From contig CALWRI010000005.1 of assembly GCA_944383905.1 (NCBI GenBank), forward strand, positions 1 through 64,000: a DNA stretch of 64,000 bases, given 5' to 3'. Every line of letters begins with the position of its first letter. Within the stretch, counting starts at the first letter, position 1. The stretch comes from an uncultured Christensenellaceae bacterium (GTDB lineage: Bacteria > Bacillota > Clostridia > Christensenellales > UBA3700). Of this stretch, positions 33,463 to 42,078 are shown piece by piece. Position numbers and translations under genes: made by a program. The notes below the pieces were generated by a model that worked only from the letters and a program-made list of their open reading frames with translations, was not told the origin of the DNA and did no database searches.

Positions 33463-33693
33463 ATGTTGAACAGAAAAAGGAGATGCGCCGATTTTCGCAA
33501 GACGCATTTCTGTGACGATCTATGCGATAATTGCGCTTTGGAGCGCATCACGGGTCTCAAAAAGAGGACGGAAGCAAACGCCGCCCGCAGAGACGAAAAG
33601 GGTTATTTTGCTTGCAGAAGGGAATTAAATTGCCTGATGTTCGCCTATATGGCAAAGGACGTCGGGCGTAAAGTCGGAGGTAGGCGAGGATAA
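33463..33693 (+). CDS. Cys-rich small protein (76 aa), possible zinc binder
   Basis: 76 aa, basic. Cys residues occur as C-x8-C-x3-C-x2-C in the first 30 residues and as C-x5-C later (in YFACRRELNC), a spacing that fits metal binding. No membrane segment. An AAGGGG site precedes ATG 33463. It is the last gene of the exported-protein/XRE operon, ended by the terminator at 33713-33745. No family recognised. Confidence 0.65.
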   Translation: MLNRKRRCADFRKTHFCDDLCDNCALERITGLKKRTEANAARRDEKGYFACRRELNCLMFAYMAKDVGRKVGGRRG

Positions 33694-33712
33694 AAATCCC
33701 CAAAGTGCAAGC

Positions 33713-33745
33713 AAAAAGCGGCTTCGAAAGAAGCCGCTTTTTTTG
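33713..33745. terminator. bidirectional terminator between the XRE operon and rnf
   Basis: Stem AAGCGGCTT (33716-33724) and AAGCCGCTT (33731-33739), with A residues on one side and T residues on the other. It serves both convergent operons. Confidence 0.85.
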
Positions 33746-33759
33746 TCGGATTTTGTCTT

Positions 33760-34575
33760 TTAATGTTCTTTTATGATCTTTCTCGGACATTTTTTGAGAC
33801 ATTCCATACAGCCCGTGCATTTCGAGTAATCGAAGACGGGGAGATTGTTCACCATCGTGATCGCGCCGTTGGGGCAGGTCCTCGCGCACAGTCCGCAACC
33901 TATGCAACCGACTTTGCACACGGACATCGTCTCTTTGCCTTTGCAGGTGGTCGAGCACGCGCAGTATACTTTTGCGGACGCGGGGATGCGTTCGATTATC
34001 AGTTGCGGGCATTTCTGCATGCAGGCGCCGCAGGAAGTGCACAGAGTCTTGTCCACAAACGCGACCCCGTCTTTGACTTTGATAGCGCCCACGGGGCACA
34101 CTTCGGCGCACGTTCCGCCGCCCAGACAGCCGTGCGGACACATCTTGCAACCGCCGAGGTACATCTTTTTGTTGAGGCACCCTTCGTTGCCGATATATTC
34201 GTATTTGTCGGTGCAGTTTATGCCGCCGTTGCACTTGACGACCGCGACGGTGGGTTCGCTGGAAGAGAATTCGATCCCGGCAAGCTCCGCAATGATCTTC
34301 TTTTCTTCGTCGGACGTGACTTTGCAATCGTTGAGAGACGCTTTGCCGCAGGCGAGGCATTTTGCAAAACCTTCGCAACCGCTGTGTCCGCAACCGCCGC
34401 AGTTGGCGCCGGCGAGATGTTCGAGTATCTTGACGACTTTTTCGTCCTCCTCGATATGGCACACCTTGGTGACGATCAGGATGAGAACGGCAAAGACGAC
34501 GGCAAGCGCGGCGATTATTCCCAGCACCAGACCGACTTTGTTCCATTGGATAGTAGCACTTAATATATTATACAT
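33760..34575 (-). CDS. rnfB: Rnf complex subunit B (iron-sulfur protein)
   Basis: 271 aa. RnfB takes electrons from ferredoxin into the Rnf membrane complex. It has one N-terminal membrane helix (about 10-32), a 4Fe-4S domain with CGGCGHSGC, a Cys-rich region typical of clostridial RnfB (CKMCPHGCLGGGTC) and three more CxxCxxC clusters (CTSCGACMQKCP, CIGCGLCARTCP, CTGCMECLKKCP). It is longer than proteobacterial RnfB because of the extra clusters. Last gene of the operon rnfCDGEAB. GAGGAGGATAAA precedes the ATG. Confidence 0.95.
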   Translation of the reverse strand: MYNILSATIQWNKVGLVLGIIAALAVVFAVLILIVTKVCHIEEDEKVVKILEHLAGANCGGCGHSGCEGFAKCLACGKASLNDCKVTSDEEKKIIAELAGIEFSSSEPTVAVVKCNGGINCTDKYEYIGNEGCLNKKMYLGGCKMCPHGCLGGGTCAEVCPVGAIKVKDGVAFVDKTLCTSCGACMQKCPQLIIERIPASAKVYCACSTTCKGKETMSVCKVGCIGCGLCARTCPNGAITMVNNLPVFDYSKCTGCMECLKKCPRKIIKEH

Positions 34576-34590
34576 ACCGTTTTATCCTCC

Positions 34591-35196
34591 TCAACCTATC
34601 ATATTGAAAACGTAAAAGCCCATTGCCATAAAGCAAGCCGCCATCATCGTGATCGGGAAGCCTTTCATCGGACCCGGCATTCTGAGGTGGTCTATCTTTT
34701 CGCGCAGACCGCTCATTATCACTATGGAGACTGTGAAGCCGACGCCTGCGAACAGACCGTAGAGCACCGCGTAGCCGAGGTTCATCGAAGTTATACCCAA
34801 AAGGCTCATCATCTGCGCCTTGTCGATAACGAGCTCCGCGACGCCGAGCACCGCGCAGTTTGTCGTGATCAGCGGCAGATATATGCCCATTGCCTTGTAA
34901 AGTGCGGGGGAGAACCTTTTGATCGCGCGTTCGATCATCTGGACGAGAGCCGCAATGACGAATATGAACACGATTATTTCGAGATATTCGAGTCCGTTCG
35001 GGACGAGGAGATACTCGTAGATCGGGTATGTTATGAGACAGGTTATCGTCATGACGAGCGTGACCGCAATGCCCATGCCGAGCGCGTTGTTCGTCTTTTT
35101 GGATACGCCGAGGAAGGGGCAGATACCGAGGAACTGCACGACGACGAAGTTGTTGACGAATACCGCGATTATGATTATCGAAAAGAAAGTACCCAT
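34591..35196 (-). CDS. rnfA: Rnf complex subunit A
   Basis: 201 aa, six membrane helices. RnfA and RnfE form a symmetric pair in the membrane that holds an iron-sulfur centre and helps drive ion transport. Typical family stretches are FLGICPFLGVS near the N-terminus, GVYLPLI-like IYLPLITTNCAVLG in the middle, and the paired Cys in these segments that are thought to bind the cluster. GGAGGTAAAG precedes the ATG. It is separated from rnfE by a single base and from rnfB by 15 bp. Confidence 0.95.
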   Translation of the reverse strand: MGTFFSIIIIAVFVNNFVVVQFLGICPFLGVSKKTNNALGMGIAVTLVMTITCLITYPIYEYLLVPNGLEYLEIIVFIFVIAALVQMIERAIKRFSPALYKAMGIYLPLITTNCAVLGVAELVIDKAQMMSLLGITSMNLGYAVLYGLFAGVGFTVSIVIMSGLREKIDHLRMPGPMKGFPITMMAACFMAMGFYVFNMIG

Positions 35197-35197
35197 A

Positions 35198-35929
35198 TCA
35201 CTTTACCTCCTTTGCGGTCGCTTCCGCAGTCGCGTTTGCGTTCTCCTCGTTGCCCGCGTCGGGGTCGAGGTTGTCGGGAGCAGAGACGTCGGGCTTTGGC
35301 ATTATACGCAAAGCGAACGTCTTGCTGCGGCGCACGTTTTCTATCTTGGAGTACACCGCGTTGAAGATCGCGATCGAAAGTCCGTAAACGAAGAACGCGC
35401 CAGCGGACGACGTGAAGAACTCGATCTTGAAATCCCAGAGCGTATATCCGAAGATCGCGCCCGCGCCGAGGATCTCTCTGATTGCGCCGATAAGAGTCAG
35501 CGCGCAGGTGAAGCCGAGACCCGTGAACAGACCGTCGCACGCGGAGTCGAGCACCTTGTTTTTGCTTGCAAATGATTCCGCTCTGCCGAGGATTATGCAG
35601 TTGACGACGATAAGCGGCAGATACACGCCCATTGAGTCGTACAGAGAAGGAATGAATTTGTCAAGCACCATTCTGACTATCGTGACAAAAGTCGCGATTA
35701 TTATGACAAACGCAGGTATGCGCACCGCGTTGGGGATCGTCTTGCGCAGCAGAGAAATGAGCACGTTGGAGCAGATCAGGATAAAAGTGACCGCAAGACC
35801 CATTCCTATGCCGTTGAACGCCGCCGTCGAAAGTGCGAGAGTGGGGCAGGTGCCCAGCACGAGGCGGAGAGTCGGATTGTTTTTGAGAAGCCCGTCAAAG
35901 GCTATCGTTTTGAATCTTTTTCCTGTCAT
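35198..35929 (-). CDS. rnfE: Rnf complex subunit E
   Basis: 243 aa, about six membrane helices plus a charged Asp/Ala/Glu-rich C-terminal tail of about 45 residues. Family signatures are NPTLRLVLGTCPTLA and GVYLPLIVVNCIILGRAES, mirroring RnfA. I start at ATG 35929, where MTGKRF begins and GAGGAGGTG lies upstream. The frame is open to 35980, but that part overlaps rnfG and has no ribosome-binding site. The rnfG stop is one base before this start. Confidence 0.93.
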   Translation of the reverse strand: MTGKRFKTIAFDGLLKNNPTLRLVLGTCPTLALSTAAFNGIGMGLAVTFILICSNVLISLLRKTIPNAVRIPAFVIIIATFVTIVRMVLDKFIPSLYDSMGVYLPLIVVNCIILGRAESFASKNKVLDSACDGLFTGLGFTCALTLIGAIREILGAGAIFGYTLWDFKIEFFTSSAGAFFVYGLSIAIFNAVYSKIENVRRSKTFALRIMPKPDVSAPDNLDPDAGNEENANATAEATAKEVK

Positions 35930-35930
35930 A

Positions 35931-36527
35931 TCAAGCCACCTCCTCGTCGGCAGACGCAACGAACAGAACTTCGCGCGCAAACTTCAAAGCGCAGTCAACC
36001 GAGTTGTTGAGCGCGTTGGTCGAATAAGTCGCGCCGCTTATCAGCACCTTGATGCCGTCGCCGCTCGTGGTGAAATATACGTCGCCCGTTATTTCATCGT
36101 TGTGAGCGGAGTAGACGTCATAAGAGAGTTTTGACATAAGCGTCTGTTTTTCGTAGCTCTCGAGCACGACTTTTTCTATTCCGCTGAATTCGCCGTCAGC
36201 CGAAGTAAGCACGACCCAGACGGTTATCGTGCCGCCCTTGTAGCCTTCGCCGCCCGTTGACTGTACGAGATAGTTGCCGTTCTCGAGCAGATAGACTTTG
36301 GAGATCGAGCCGTAGTCGTTTTTGAGCTCTTCTGCCGAAAATTCGAGCTCTTCGTATTTCATTTCTTTGCCGTAGACCTTTTCGATCGCTCTCATCGTGC
36401 GTTCTTCTTCGGAGACGTAAAGCACGTCGTTTAGGATCGCGAGGAGACCGCCGGAGATCAAGGCTATGACGAGCAGGACGATTATGCATTTGAACGCCTG
36501 ACTTTTGAAAAACTGTTTGACCGTCAT
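35931..36527 (-). CDS. rnfG: Rnf complex subunit G (FMN-binding)
   Basis: 198 aa. One N-terminal membrane helix (about 13-33) anchors an extracytoplasmic FMN-binding domain. The flavinylation motif SGATYST is near the C-terminus; its second Thr is expected to carry covalently bound FMN added by ApbE, which is not in this window. The start overlaps the rnfD stop by 4 bp and the stop lies 1 bp before rnfE. Confidence 0.94.
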   Translation of the reverse strand: MTVKQFFKSQAFKCIIVLLVIALISGGLLAILNDVLYVSEEERTMRAIEKVYGKEMKYEELEFSAEELKNDYGSISKVYLLENGNYLVQSTGGEGYKGGTITVWVVLTSADGEFSGIEKVVLESYEKQTLMSKLSYDVYSAHNDEITGDVYFTTSGDGIKVLISGATYSTNALNNSVDCALKFAREVLFVASADEEVA

Positions 36528-37558
36528 TGTTTCCCGCCCTCCTCTTTGTTTGCGGCTTTCGCCTTTTTCTCCGCCATCTTGGTGCGGATACGCTCAACGA
36601 AGCCGGGCGCGCCGAACGGACGCGGACGGACATAAGCGTTGATGAGCGGAACGATAAGGTTCATCAGCAGGATCACAAAGGAGACGACCTCTATGCCCGT
36701 CGCCTTGCGGAGCACCGCCGTGAGCACGCCCAGCGCGACGAAATAGACATAATTGCCCGCCGTGCTGTTGGGGCTTGTGACGTAGTCGGTCGCCATGAAG
36801 ATCGCGCCGAGGAAGAGACCGCCCGACAGTATCGAAGGCATGAAGTACGAAAAATCGAATTTTTCCAGACATACCGCGACAAAGCCGGTCAGAACGATAT
36901 AGATGACGGGGTATTGCCACTTGATGACCTTGCGGACGACCAGATAAATGCCCCCGATCAGGAGCGCGAGTTTGCAGGTCTCGCCGATACAGCCCGCCAT
37001 GCCCGTGCCGAGAAACATATCCGCGAGACTGACAGAATAGCCGTTGCCGCCGAGCATCGAAGTGAGTTGCGTCGCGCCCGAAGTCACGCTGCCGTCGAGG
37101 GCGGAGATAGTCGGAGCGACCCAGCCGGATACCATTGCGGACTGGAACGCGATAAACGCGAAAATTCTGCCCGTAATAGCGGGGTTGACGATGTTTTTGC
37201 CCGTGCCGCCGAACAGCATTTTGACCACCGCGATTGCGAATACCGCAGAAATGAGCGGGACGTACCACGCGACGTGAGACGGCAGGCACATTGCGAGCAA
37301 AAGACCGGTAACGACGCTTGTGAAGTCAAAGGATTTCACAATTTCCAAAGGCTTCTTTTTCAGGCACAGGCTGTATACGAATTCGGTTGCCACGCTTGCG
37401 ACGACGCTTATAAGGATCGTCAGGAAGGCTTTGACTCCGAAGTATACGCAGCCCATCACCGCCGCAGGGAGCAGGGCGATGACGACGTCCAGCATAATGC
37501 CTCTCGTCGTGCGTTTTCCTCTTATATGAGGGCTGTCGGATACTATGACTTTTTCCAT
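36524..37558 (-). CDS. rnfD: Rnf complex subunit D
   Basis: 344 aa. An integral membrane subunit of about nine to ten helices that carries a covalently bound FMN. The flavinylation site is in SVTSGATQL, and MATDYVTSPN late in the protein is a conserved family stretch. The C-terminus is Lys/Glu-rich and short. Belongs to the NqrB/RnfD family, which forms the ion-translocating core. It is coupled to rnfG by a 4-bp overlap and follows rnfC by 15 bp. Confidence 0.95.
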   Translation of the reverse strand: MEKVIVSDSPHIRGKRTTRGIMLDVVIALLPAAVMGCVYFGVKAFLTILISVVASVATEFVYSLCLKKKPLEIVKSFDFTSVVTGLLLAMCLPSHVAWYVPLISAVFAIAVVKMLFGGTGKNIVNPAITGRIFAFIAFQSAMVSGWVAPTISALDGSVTSGATQLTSMLGGNGYSVSLADMFLGTGMAGCIGETCKLALLIGGIYLVVRKVIKWQYPVIYIVLTGFVAVCLEKFDFSYFMPSILSGGLFLGAIFMATDYVTSPNSTAGNYVYFVALGVLTAVLRKATGIEVVSFVILLMNLIVPLINAYVRPRPFGAPGFVERIRTKMAEKKAKAANKEEGGKQ

Positions 37559-37573
37559 TTTCCTTTATCCCTC

Positions 37574-38875
37574 CTATTTCATCTCGCGAAGTTTTTGTTT
37601 GCAAAGCTGTACGCTCTGAACGAGCGCGCGGTTTGCAGGGCAGACGTAAGCGCAACTGCCGCATTCGATGCAGTTTAGCACGCCGCCGCGTTCTTTTGCC
37701 ATGACGTAATCTCCCGCCTGCGTGTAGAAGTCGATATCCATCGGCATCAGGTGCATCGGGCACGCTCTCGCGCAGCTTCCGCAGCTTATGCAGGGGGTCG
37801 GATTTTTCAGAGAGACTTCGGTTTTGGGCAGGAGAAGCAGTCCGCTGTCCGTCTTGCGGGTGTAGTAATTGGTGGAGAGCATCGTCGCGCCCATCATCGG
37901 ACCGCCGTCGATTATCATGCCGATATCGCCCTTTATGCCGCCGCAATGGTCGAGTATGTAGTCAAAACTCGTGCCGAATCTCACGATGATGTTTGCGGGG
38001 TTTTCGACGCATTGACCGGAGACGGTGACGACGCGTTCGAAAAGCGGCTTGTTGAGTTCGACCGCTTCGTATACCGCATAGGAGGTAGCCACGTTCTGCA
38101 CGACGCAGCCTGCGTCCGCGGGGAGTTTTCCCGGCGGGACCCTGCGCCCGGTGCAGCAGTAGATCAGATGTTTTTCGCTTCCCATCGGGTAACGCTTGCG
38201 GAGCAATACCACGTCGAGGTCGTCGTACTTTTCAAACAGCGCGACGGCGTCGGGTTTGTTTTTTTCGACGCCGACGATGATGTGAGTCACGCCGAGCGCC
38301 GTTGCGAGAAGTCTGAAACCCTGCACAAGCTCATCCGTCTTTTCTATCATCAGACGGTAGTCGCAGGTCAGATAGGGTTCGCATTCCGCCGCGTTGATTA
38401 TGAGAGTGTCGACGGGAGTTTTCGGAGACAGTTTTACCGAAGTGGGGAAGCCCGCGCCGCCCATGCCGACGATGCCCGCTTCCGCGATCCTTGCTATCAC
38501 GGTCTCCTTTGTCTTTTCTTTGAGAGGCTCGAGCGGTACAAAGTCGTCGCTCGCAGTCTCGTCGCGTTTGATCACGACGTGCGTATCAAGACCTCCGCGC
38601 GGATTAGCGCGCTTTTCGATCGCGATAACGCTTCCTGCCACGCTGCTGTAAATATTTGCGCTGACAAAGCCATCCGCTTTTGCAATCAGTTGCCCGCATT
38701 TTACCGTGTCGCCTACCGCGACAACGGGACTTGCGGGTTTGCCGATGTGTTGTTGCAAAGCTATCGAAACGATGCCGGGCGCTTCCAGCCTGCTTATAGG
38801 GCAGTCCTTGCTTATGAATTTCATATCGCGGAAATGCACGCCGCGACTGAAAAACTTGCCGTTTCTTGCTTTCAC
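37574..38875 (-). CDS. rnfC: Rnf complex subunit C (NADH-binding)
   Basis: 433 aa. RnfC carries FMN, the NAD(H) site and two 4Fe-4S clusters. The N-terminal RnfC barrel-sandwich domain is followed by an NADH/FMN domain (GMGGAGFPTSVKL, then INAAECEPYL), a SLBB-like part and two CxxCxxC-type clusters (CISCGSCARACP, CIECGSCAYVCP). Start is GTG 38875 with GGAGGT immediately upstream; the next Met lies 18 codons in. It follows the Gx-transporter gene by 55 bp in the same transcript. Confidence 0.95.
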   Translation of the reverse strand: MKARNGKFFSRGVHFRDMKFISKDCPISRLEAPGIVSIALQQHIGKPASPVVAVGDTVKCGQLIAKADGFVSANIYSSVAGSVIAIEKRANPRGGLDTHVVIKRDETASDDFVPLEPLKEKTKETVIARIAEAGIVGMGGAGFPTSVKLSPKTPVDTLIINAAECEPYLTCDYRLMIEKTDELVQGFRLLATALGVTHIIVGVEKNKPDAVALFEKYDDLDVVLLRKRYPMGSEKHLIYCCTGRRVPPGKLPADAGCVVQNVATSYAVYEAVELNKPLFERVVTVSGQCVENPANIIVRFGTSFDYILDHCGGIKGDIGMIIDGGPMMGATMLSTNYYTRKTDSGLLLLPKTEVSLKNPTPCISCGSCARACPMHLMPMDIDFYTQAGDYVMAKERGGVLNCIECGSCAYVCPANRALVQSVQLCKQKLREMK

Positions 38876-38930
38876 AGTTACCTCCGATGTGTTTTTTCGT
38901 TATATGCCTGCCGCTTTGCGCGGCAAAGTT

Positions 38931-39464
38931 TCATGACAAGGCGACGTTTGCGCCGACCTTCGCAAACATACGCGACGGTATACGCTTGACGACGAGTACG
39001 CTTGCAAGCCCGACCGCAAAACCGCTTATCGCGCCGAGCAGTACGAGATAGGGCAGATATACCACGGCTTGCCAGGTCTCCGAAATAGCGCAGAAAACCA
39101 GGCATTGCACGATATTGTGCACTACCGCCGCCGATACGCTTATGCAGACGAGCGTCACTTTCGGGAAAGCGAATTGCCACAGCAGGATGCTCAAAGTAAT
39201 GCTTGCCGCGCCCGCGCAAAGTCCGAATATCATAGAAGAAAGAGAACCCGCGATCAGGTTGCCGATCACGCAACGCAATACCACCACGAGGATCGCGGCA
39301 TAAGGGGAATAGAGGACGAGGGCGAGCAGAGAAAACGCGTTGCCGAGACCAAGCTTCGCGCCGGGGATAAACATCGGCGGCAAAAAGTTTTCGAGCATGA
39401 ACGCTATAAGACTCATTGCGAGCAACAGAGAGACGCCCGCGATTTTCCTTGTTCCCAAACCCAT
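38931..39464 (-). CDS. Gx-transporter family membrane protein (HepS-like)
   Basis: 177 aa with five or six membrane helices. The LENFLPPMFIPGAKLGLGN stretch is the signature of the small Gx-transporter family, often mis-annotated as heptaprenyl diphosphate synthase component I. Genes of this type commonly lie next to rnf or to ApbE-dependent flavoprotein systems in Firmicutes, and this one precedes rnfC with nothing between. Its role is unproved; riboflavin- or quinone-related transport are guesses. A perfect promoter lies 32 bp upstream. Confidence 0.85.
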   Translation of the reverse strand: MGLGTRKIAGVSLLLAMSLIAFMLENFLPPMFIPGAKLGLGNAFSLLALVLYSPYAAILVVVLRCVIGNLIAGSLSSMIFGLCAGAASITLSILLWQFAFPKVTLVCISVSAAVVHNIVQCLVFCAISETWQAVVYLPYLVLLGAISGFAVGLASVLVVKRIPSRMFAKVGANVALS

Positions 39465-39496
39465 AATAAAAGCCTTTTACAAATGTGGATATATAT

Positions 39497-39525
39497 ATTA
39501 TAAAATAAATATAATGACTTGTCAA
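39497..39525 (-). promoter_or_regulatory. consensus promoter of the Gx-rnfCDGEAB operon
   Basis: On the - strand, perfect TTGACA (39525-39520) and perfect TATAAT (39502-39497), 17 nt apart. The leader to ATG 39464 is about 25 nt. No other promoter of this quality is seen inside the operon. Confidence 0.85.
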
Positions 39526-39691
39526 TTTTGCTTGAAAAAAGTCGTTTTATCAACATTTTTTTAACAAACTTGCCTTTCCGCGGTAAAACAGGGTGTTTTT
39601 TTGCGGTTTCGGAGCGCGACAAACCAAAAAAAGAATGTTTTTATCCCGAAAGACCGTGTCGGGCACAAAAAATCCTTATTATACGAAGGAT

Positions 39692-39720
39692 AAAAAATCC
39701 TCCCGCTTTATACGGGAGGA
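39692..39720 (-). terminator. terminator of the GH18-like lipoprotein gene
   Basis: Stem CCTCCCG (39699-39705) and CGGGAGG (39713-39719). The - strand continues into a T-run. Confidence 0.75.
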
Positions 39721-39740
39721 AGGTGAAGTGACGTTTCGTC

Positions 39741-41072
39741 TTATTTTATCGCGGACTGTATCGCGCTTGCGAGAGACAGGTCTCCCGACACGTCGTAATG
39801 AGGACATACGGAGAGAAGTCCCGCAATGCCGTAATCGTAACAGAACGCAGCCATATCTCTCACGGCAGAGTAACCGTTGAAACGCACTTTAACGCCGTCC
39901 GAGGTTGTCGCGAAGTTGTTGAATTTGCCGAGTTGAGAAGCATAATCGCAATACTTGTACAGCGTTTCGCTCTCGCTGTCATAGCTATAGAAGGGCACCG
40001 TCAGATAGGTTTTTGCCTTGGGCAGATCGCTGTCCTTTACCGTTTCGAGAGCCTTGCACACCGTTTTGGAGAACACGGATTGCGTATTGTCGTCGAGGTT
40101 GGGCGTGATGATATAAAAGTTGTCGATGTACTGCTTTGATTGTTTGTTGAATATTCTCGCGTCGGGATTGATGAATACGCCTATTTCGTAAGGCGACATG
40201 ATCTTTCCGCGCAGCGTTTCGATAAACTCGTTGTAAACGCCGTAATCGAACAGGTTTTCGCCAAACGAAAAGTCAAAGCCGAAAACCACGCCGTCGAAAG
40301 AGGAGTTTTTGAGCAAAGAAGCTACGTTTGAGGAAAGCTGTTGCGCATAGTCCTTGAACGCGCTGTGGCGCACGTCGTTTTCGTCTTCGTCCGCACCGGG
40401 AGCGGGCAGGATGACGAGGTGTATCTTTGCCGAATAATTGAAAGAGCGGATCTTTCTCGAAACCGCCGCGAGATCTGCTCCGTTTACGTTGAGATTGCCT
40501 TGGGAGTCAAACGTGACGAGCGGATAGAGTATATAGTCGCTATAATTCTTGATAAGCGATGTGTCAACGCCGTCAAACGGATCGCCGTTTTCGTTGAGCC
40601 GGACGAACGCCGTCGAGTGGAAAGTGCGGTTGCGTTGCAGATTGTAAATGCCTATATCGGTCAGTTTGTAACTGCCTTTGCAGGAAGTCACTTTGAGAGT
40701 GACCGAAGTTGCCGTCGTGTTGCCGAGATAGACGTTTCTCATCTTGCCGATCTCGTTTTGCGAGTAGCACAATACGTCGTTGACGTAGATCTCAAAACCC
40801 GTTACGTTGTCGCCGCTTTCGTAAAGGAAAATCTCGTTGAAAACGACGGCGCTGTCCCACGATATTCTGACCCACGCTTCGTCTGACGACTTGAGAGAGA
40901 AGTTGATTTTGCTTTCGCCGTTGCTGTATGTGTATTTCGCATAGTCGGCGAGATTGGTAGCGTTGACTTCAAACAGATTTTTGATATTGCTGCAGCCTGC
41001 AAGTACGCCGCAGAGCAATGCGAGCGTAAAGACGACGACTGTTAAGAGCAATACGATTCTTCTTTTTCCCAT
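39741..41072 (-). CDS. lipoprotein with sugar-binding-like and GH18-like domains
   Basis: 443 aa. Lipoprotein signal with Cys27 in GVLAGC. Residues about 35-150 look like a discoidin/F5/8C beta-sandwich, often a carbohydrate-binding fold. Residues about 150-443 resemble a GH18-type barrel: the FDGVVFGFDFSFG strand (259-271) sits where chitinases have DGxDxDxE. The terminal catalytic Glu is replaced here, so it may bind glycan rather than cut it. The GH18 match is a pattern-level guess. It is a single gene facing away from the Gx-rnf promoter region. Confidence 0.75.
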   Translation of the reverse strand: MGKRRIVLLLTVVVFTLALLCGVLAGCSNIKNLFEVNATNLADYAKYTYSNGESKINFSLKSSDEAWVRISWDSAVVFNEIFLYESGDNVTGFEIYVNDVLCYSQNEIGKMRNVYLGNTTATSVTLKVTSCKGSYKLTDIGIYNLQRNRTFHSTAFVRLNENGDPFDGVDTSLIKNYSDYILYPLVTFDSQGNLNVNGADLAAVSRKIRSFNYSAKIHLVILPAPGADEDENDVRHSAFKDYAQQLSSNVASLLKNSSFDGVVFGFDFSFGENLFDYGVYNEFIETLRGKIMSPYEIGVFINPDARIFNKQSKQYIDNFYIITPNLDDNTQSVFSKTVCKALETVKDSDLPKAKTYLTVPFYSYDSESETLYKYCDYASQLGKFNNFATTSDGVKVRFNGYSAVRDMAAFCYDYGIAGLLSVCPHYDVSGDLSLASAIQSAIK

Positions 41073-41249
41073 AGCATATTTATTATATCATATTTATCTG
41101 CGAAAACGCGTAAAAAAATTGTAAAAACAAATTATAATGATAAAAAAATAACCGACAAATCGCAGGGTTATATCAAGAGTGCCGAGCCACAACTTGTTCG
41201 ACGCGGAATCTTCACAACGGTTTAGGCTTAAATAGGCGTGGCAAGCGGC

Positions 41250-41280
41250 AAAAAGCAGACGACGCGTTGTGATCGCGTCG
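41250..41280 (-). terminator. candidate terminator of the rubrerythrin gene
   Basis: Stem CGACGCG (41260-41266) and CGCGTCG (41274-41280), with five A at 41250-41254 that read as T on the - strand. The rest of 41073-41331 holds no supported gene. Confidence 0.5.
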
Positions 41281-41331
41281 CCTGTGTGTGAGGGGGATTT
41301 GTGTGCTTTAACGCACACGGGTATGAAAAAA

Positions 41332-41928
41332 TCAGTTGTTGTCATTGAGTTTGAGCATGACTGCGCCCTGCTTTGCCTGACAGAGCGGGCAGACCTTCCA
41401 CGCCTCTTTGGACGTAGCCTCATAGCCGCAGTCTGCGCACTTCCACTTGACCGCGGTCGGGCGGCTGTACAGCTTGCCCTGCGAAAGCTGTTCGTAGAGA
41501 TCGGAGAACAGTTTGTTGTGGCAGGTCTCCACCTGCACGACGTTTTCAAACAGCCCCGCGATATCTTTGAAGCCTTCTTCGCGCGCTATTCTCGCAAACT
41601 CGGGGTATATACGCGTCGCTTCTTCGTTTTCGTCCTCCGCCGCGAATTTGAGATTGTCGACGAGATTCCACTTTTCCTTGAACGGATATTCCGCGCATAT
41701 CTCCACAGAATTTATCGCCGCGTTCTTGTCTGCGGTCTGGATAAAGGAATAGAACATTCTCGAGTGGTGGAATTCCTGATTGGCTACCTGTTTGACCATC
41801 TTCGCAAGTTCGGTATATCCTTCCTGTTTTGCGCCGTATACGATATAGTCGTAACGCGCCTTTGCCATACACTCGCCCGCAAAAGCGCGGGCAAGATTCT
41901 TGAAAGTTTCGCTGTTTTTGAGTTGCAT
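41332..41928 (-). CDS. rbr: rubrerythrin
   Basis: 198 aa, of typical length. A four-helix ferritin-like domain with the Glu/His ligands of the di-iron centre (FAGECMAKARYDY, NQEFHHSRMFY, then EDENEEATRIYPEFA and VVQVETCHNKLF) is followed by a C-terminal rubredoxin-type domain with two CxxC (CADCGYE and CPLCQ). It reduces hydrogen peroxide in anaerobes. I start at ATG 41928 with the GGAGGT site. The frame runs back to an ATG at 42072, but those 48 residues do not look like rubrerythrin. A double palindrome upstream may be its operator. Confidence 0.93.
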   Translation of the reverse strand: MQLKNSETFKNLARAFAGECMAKARYDYIVYGAKQEGYTELAKMVKQVANQEFHHSRMFYSFIQTADKNAAINSVEICAEYPFKEKWNLVDNLKFAAEDENEEATRIYPEFARIAREEGFKDIAGLFENVVQVETCHNKLFSDLYEQLSQGKLYSRPTAVKWKCADCGYEATSKEAWKVCPLCQAKQGAVMLKLNDNN

Positions 41929-42078
41929 AATTACCTCCGTGAGATGAGTATTGACCGAAACGGTGATATTATTCAAAACCAAAGACATCAAAGGAGCTTT
42001 TTGCAGAAAGGCAAGCTGCGTTTTCAATATTGATTGCAAATTTATCAAAAACATAGGCACTAAAAAACTCATTTTGCT

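Noticed and set aside
41929-42072. N-terminal 48-residue extension of rubrerythrin
   Set aside because: The extension is unlike any rubrerythrin and has no ribosome-binding site, while GGAGGT sits just before ATG 41928. It would also start within 2 nt of the promoter start.
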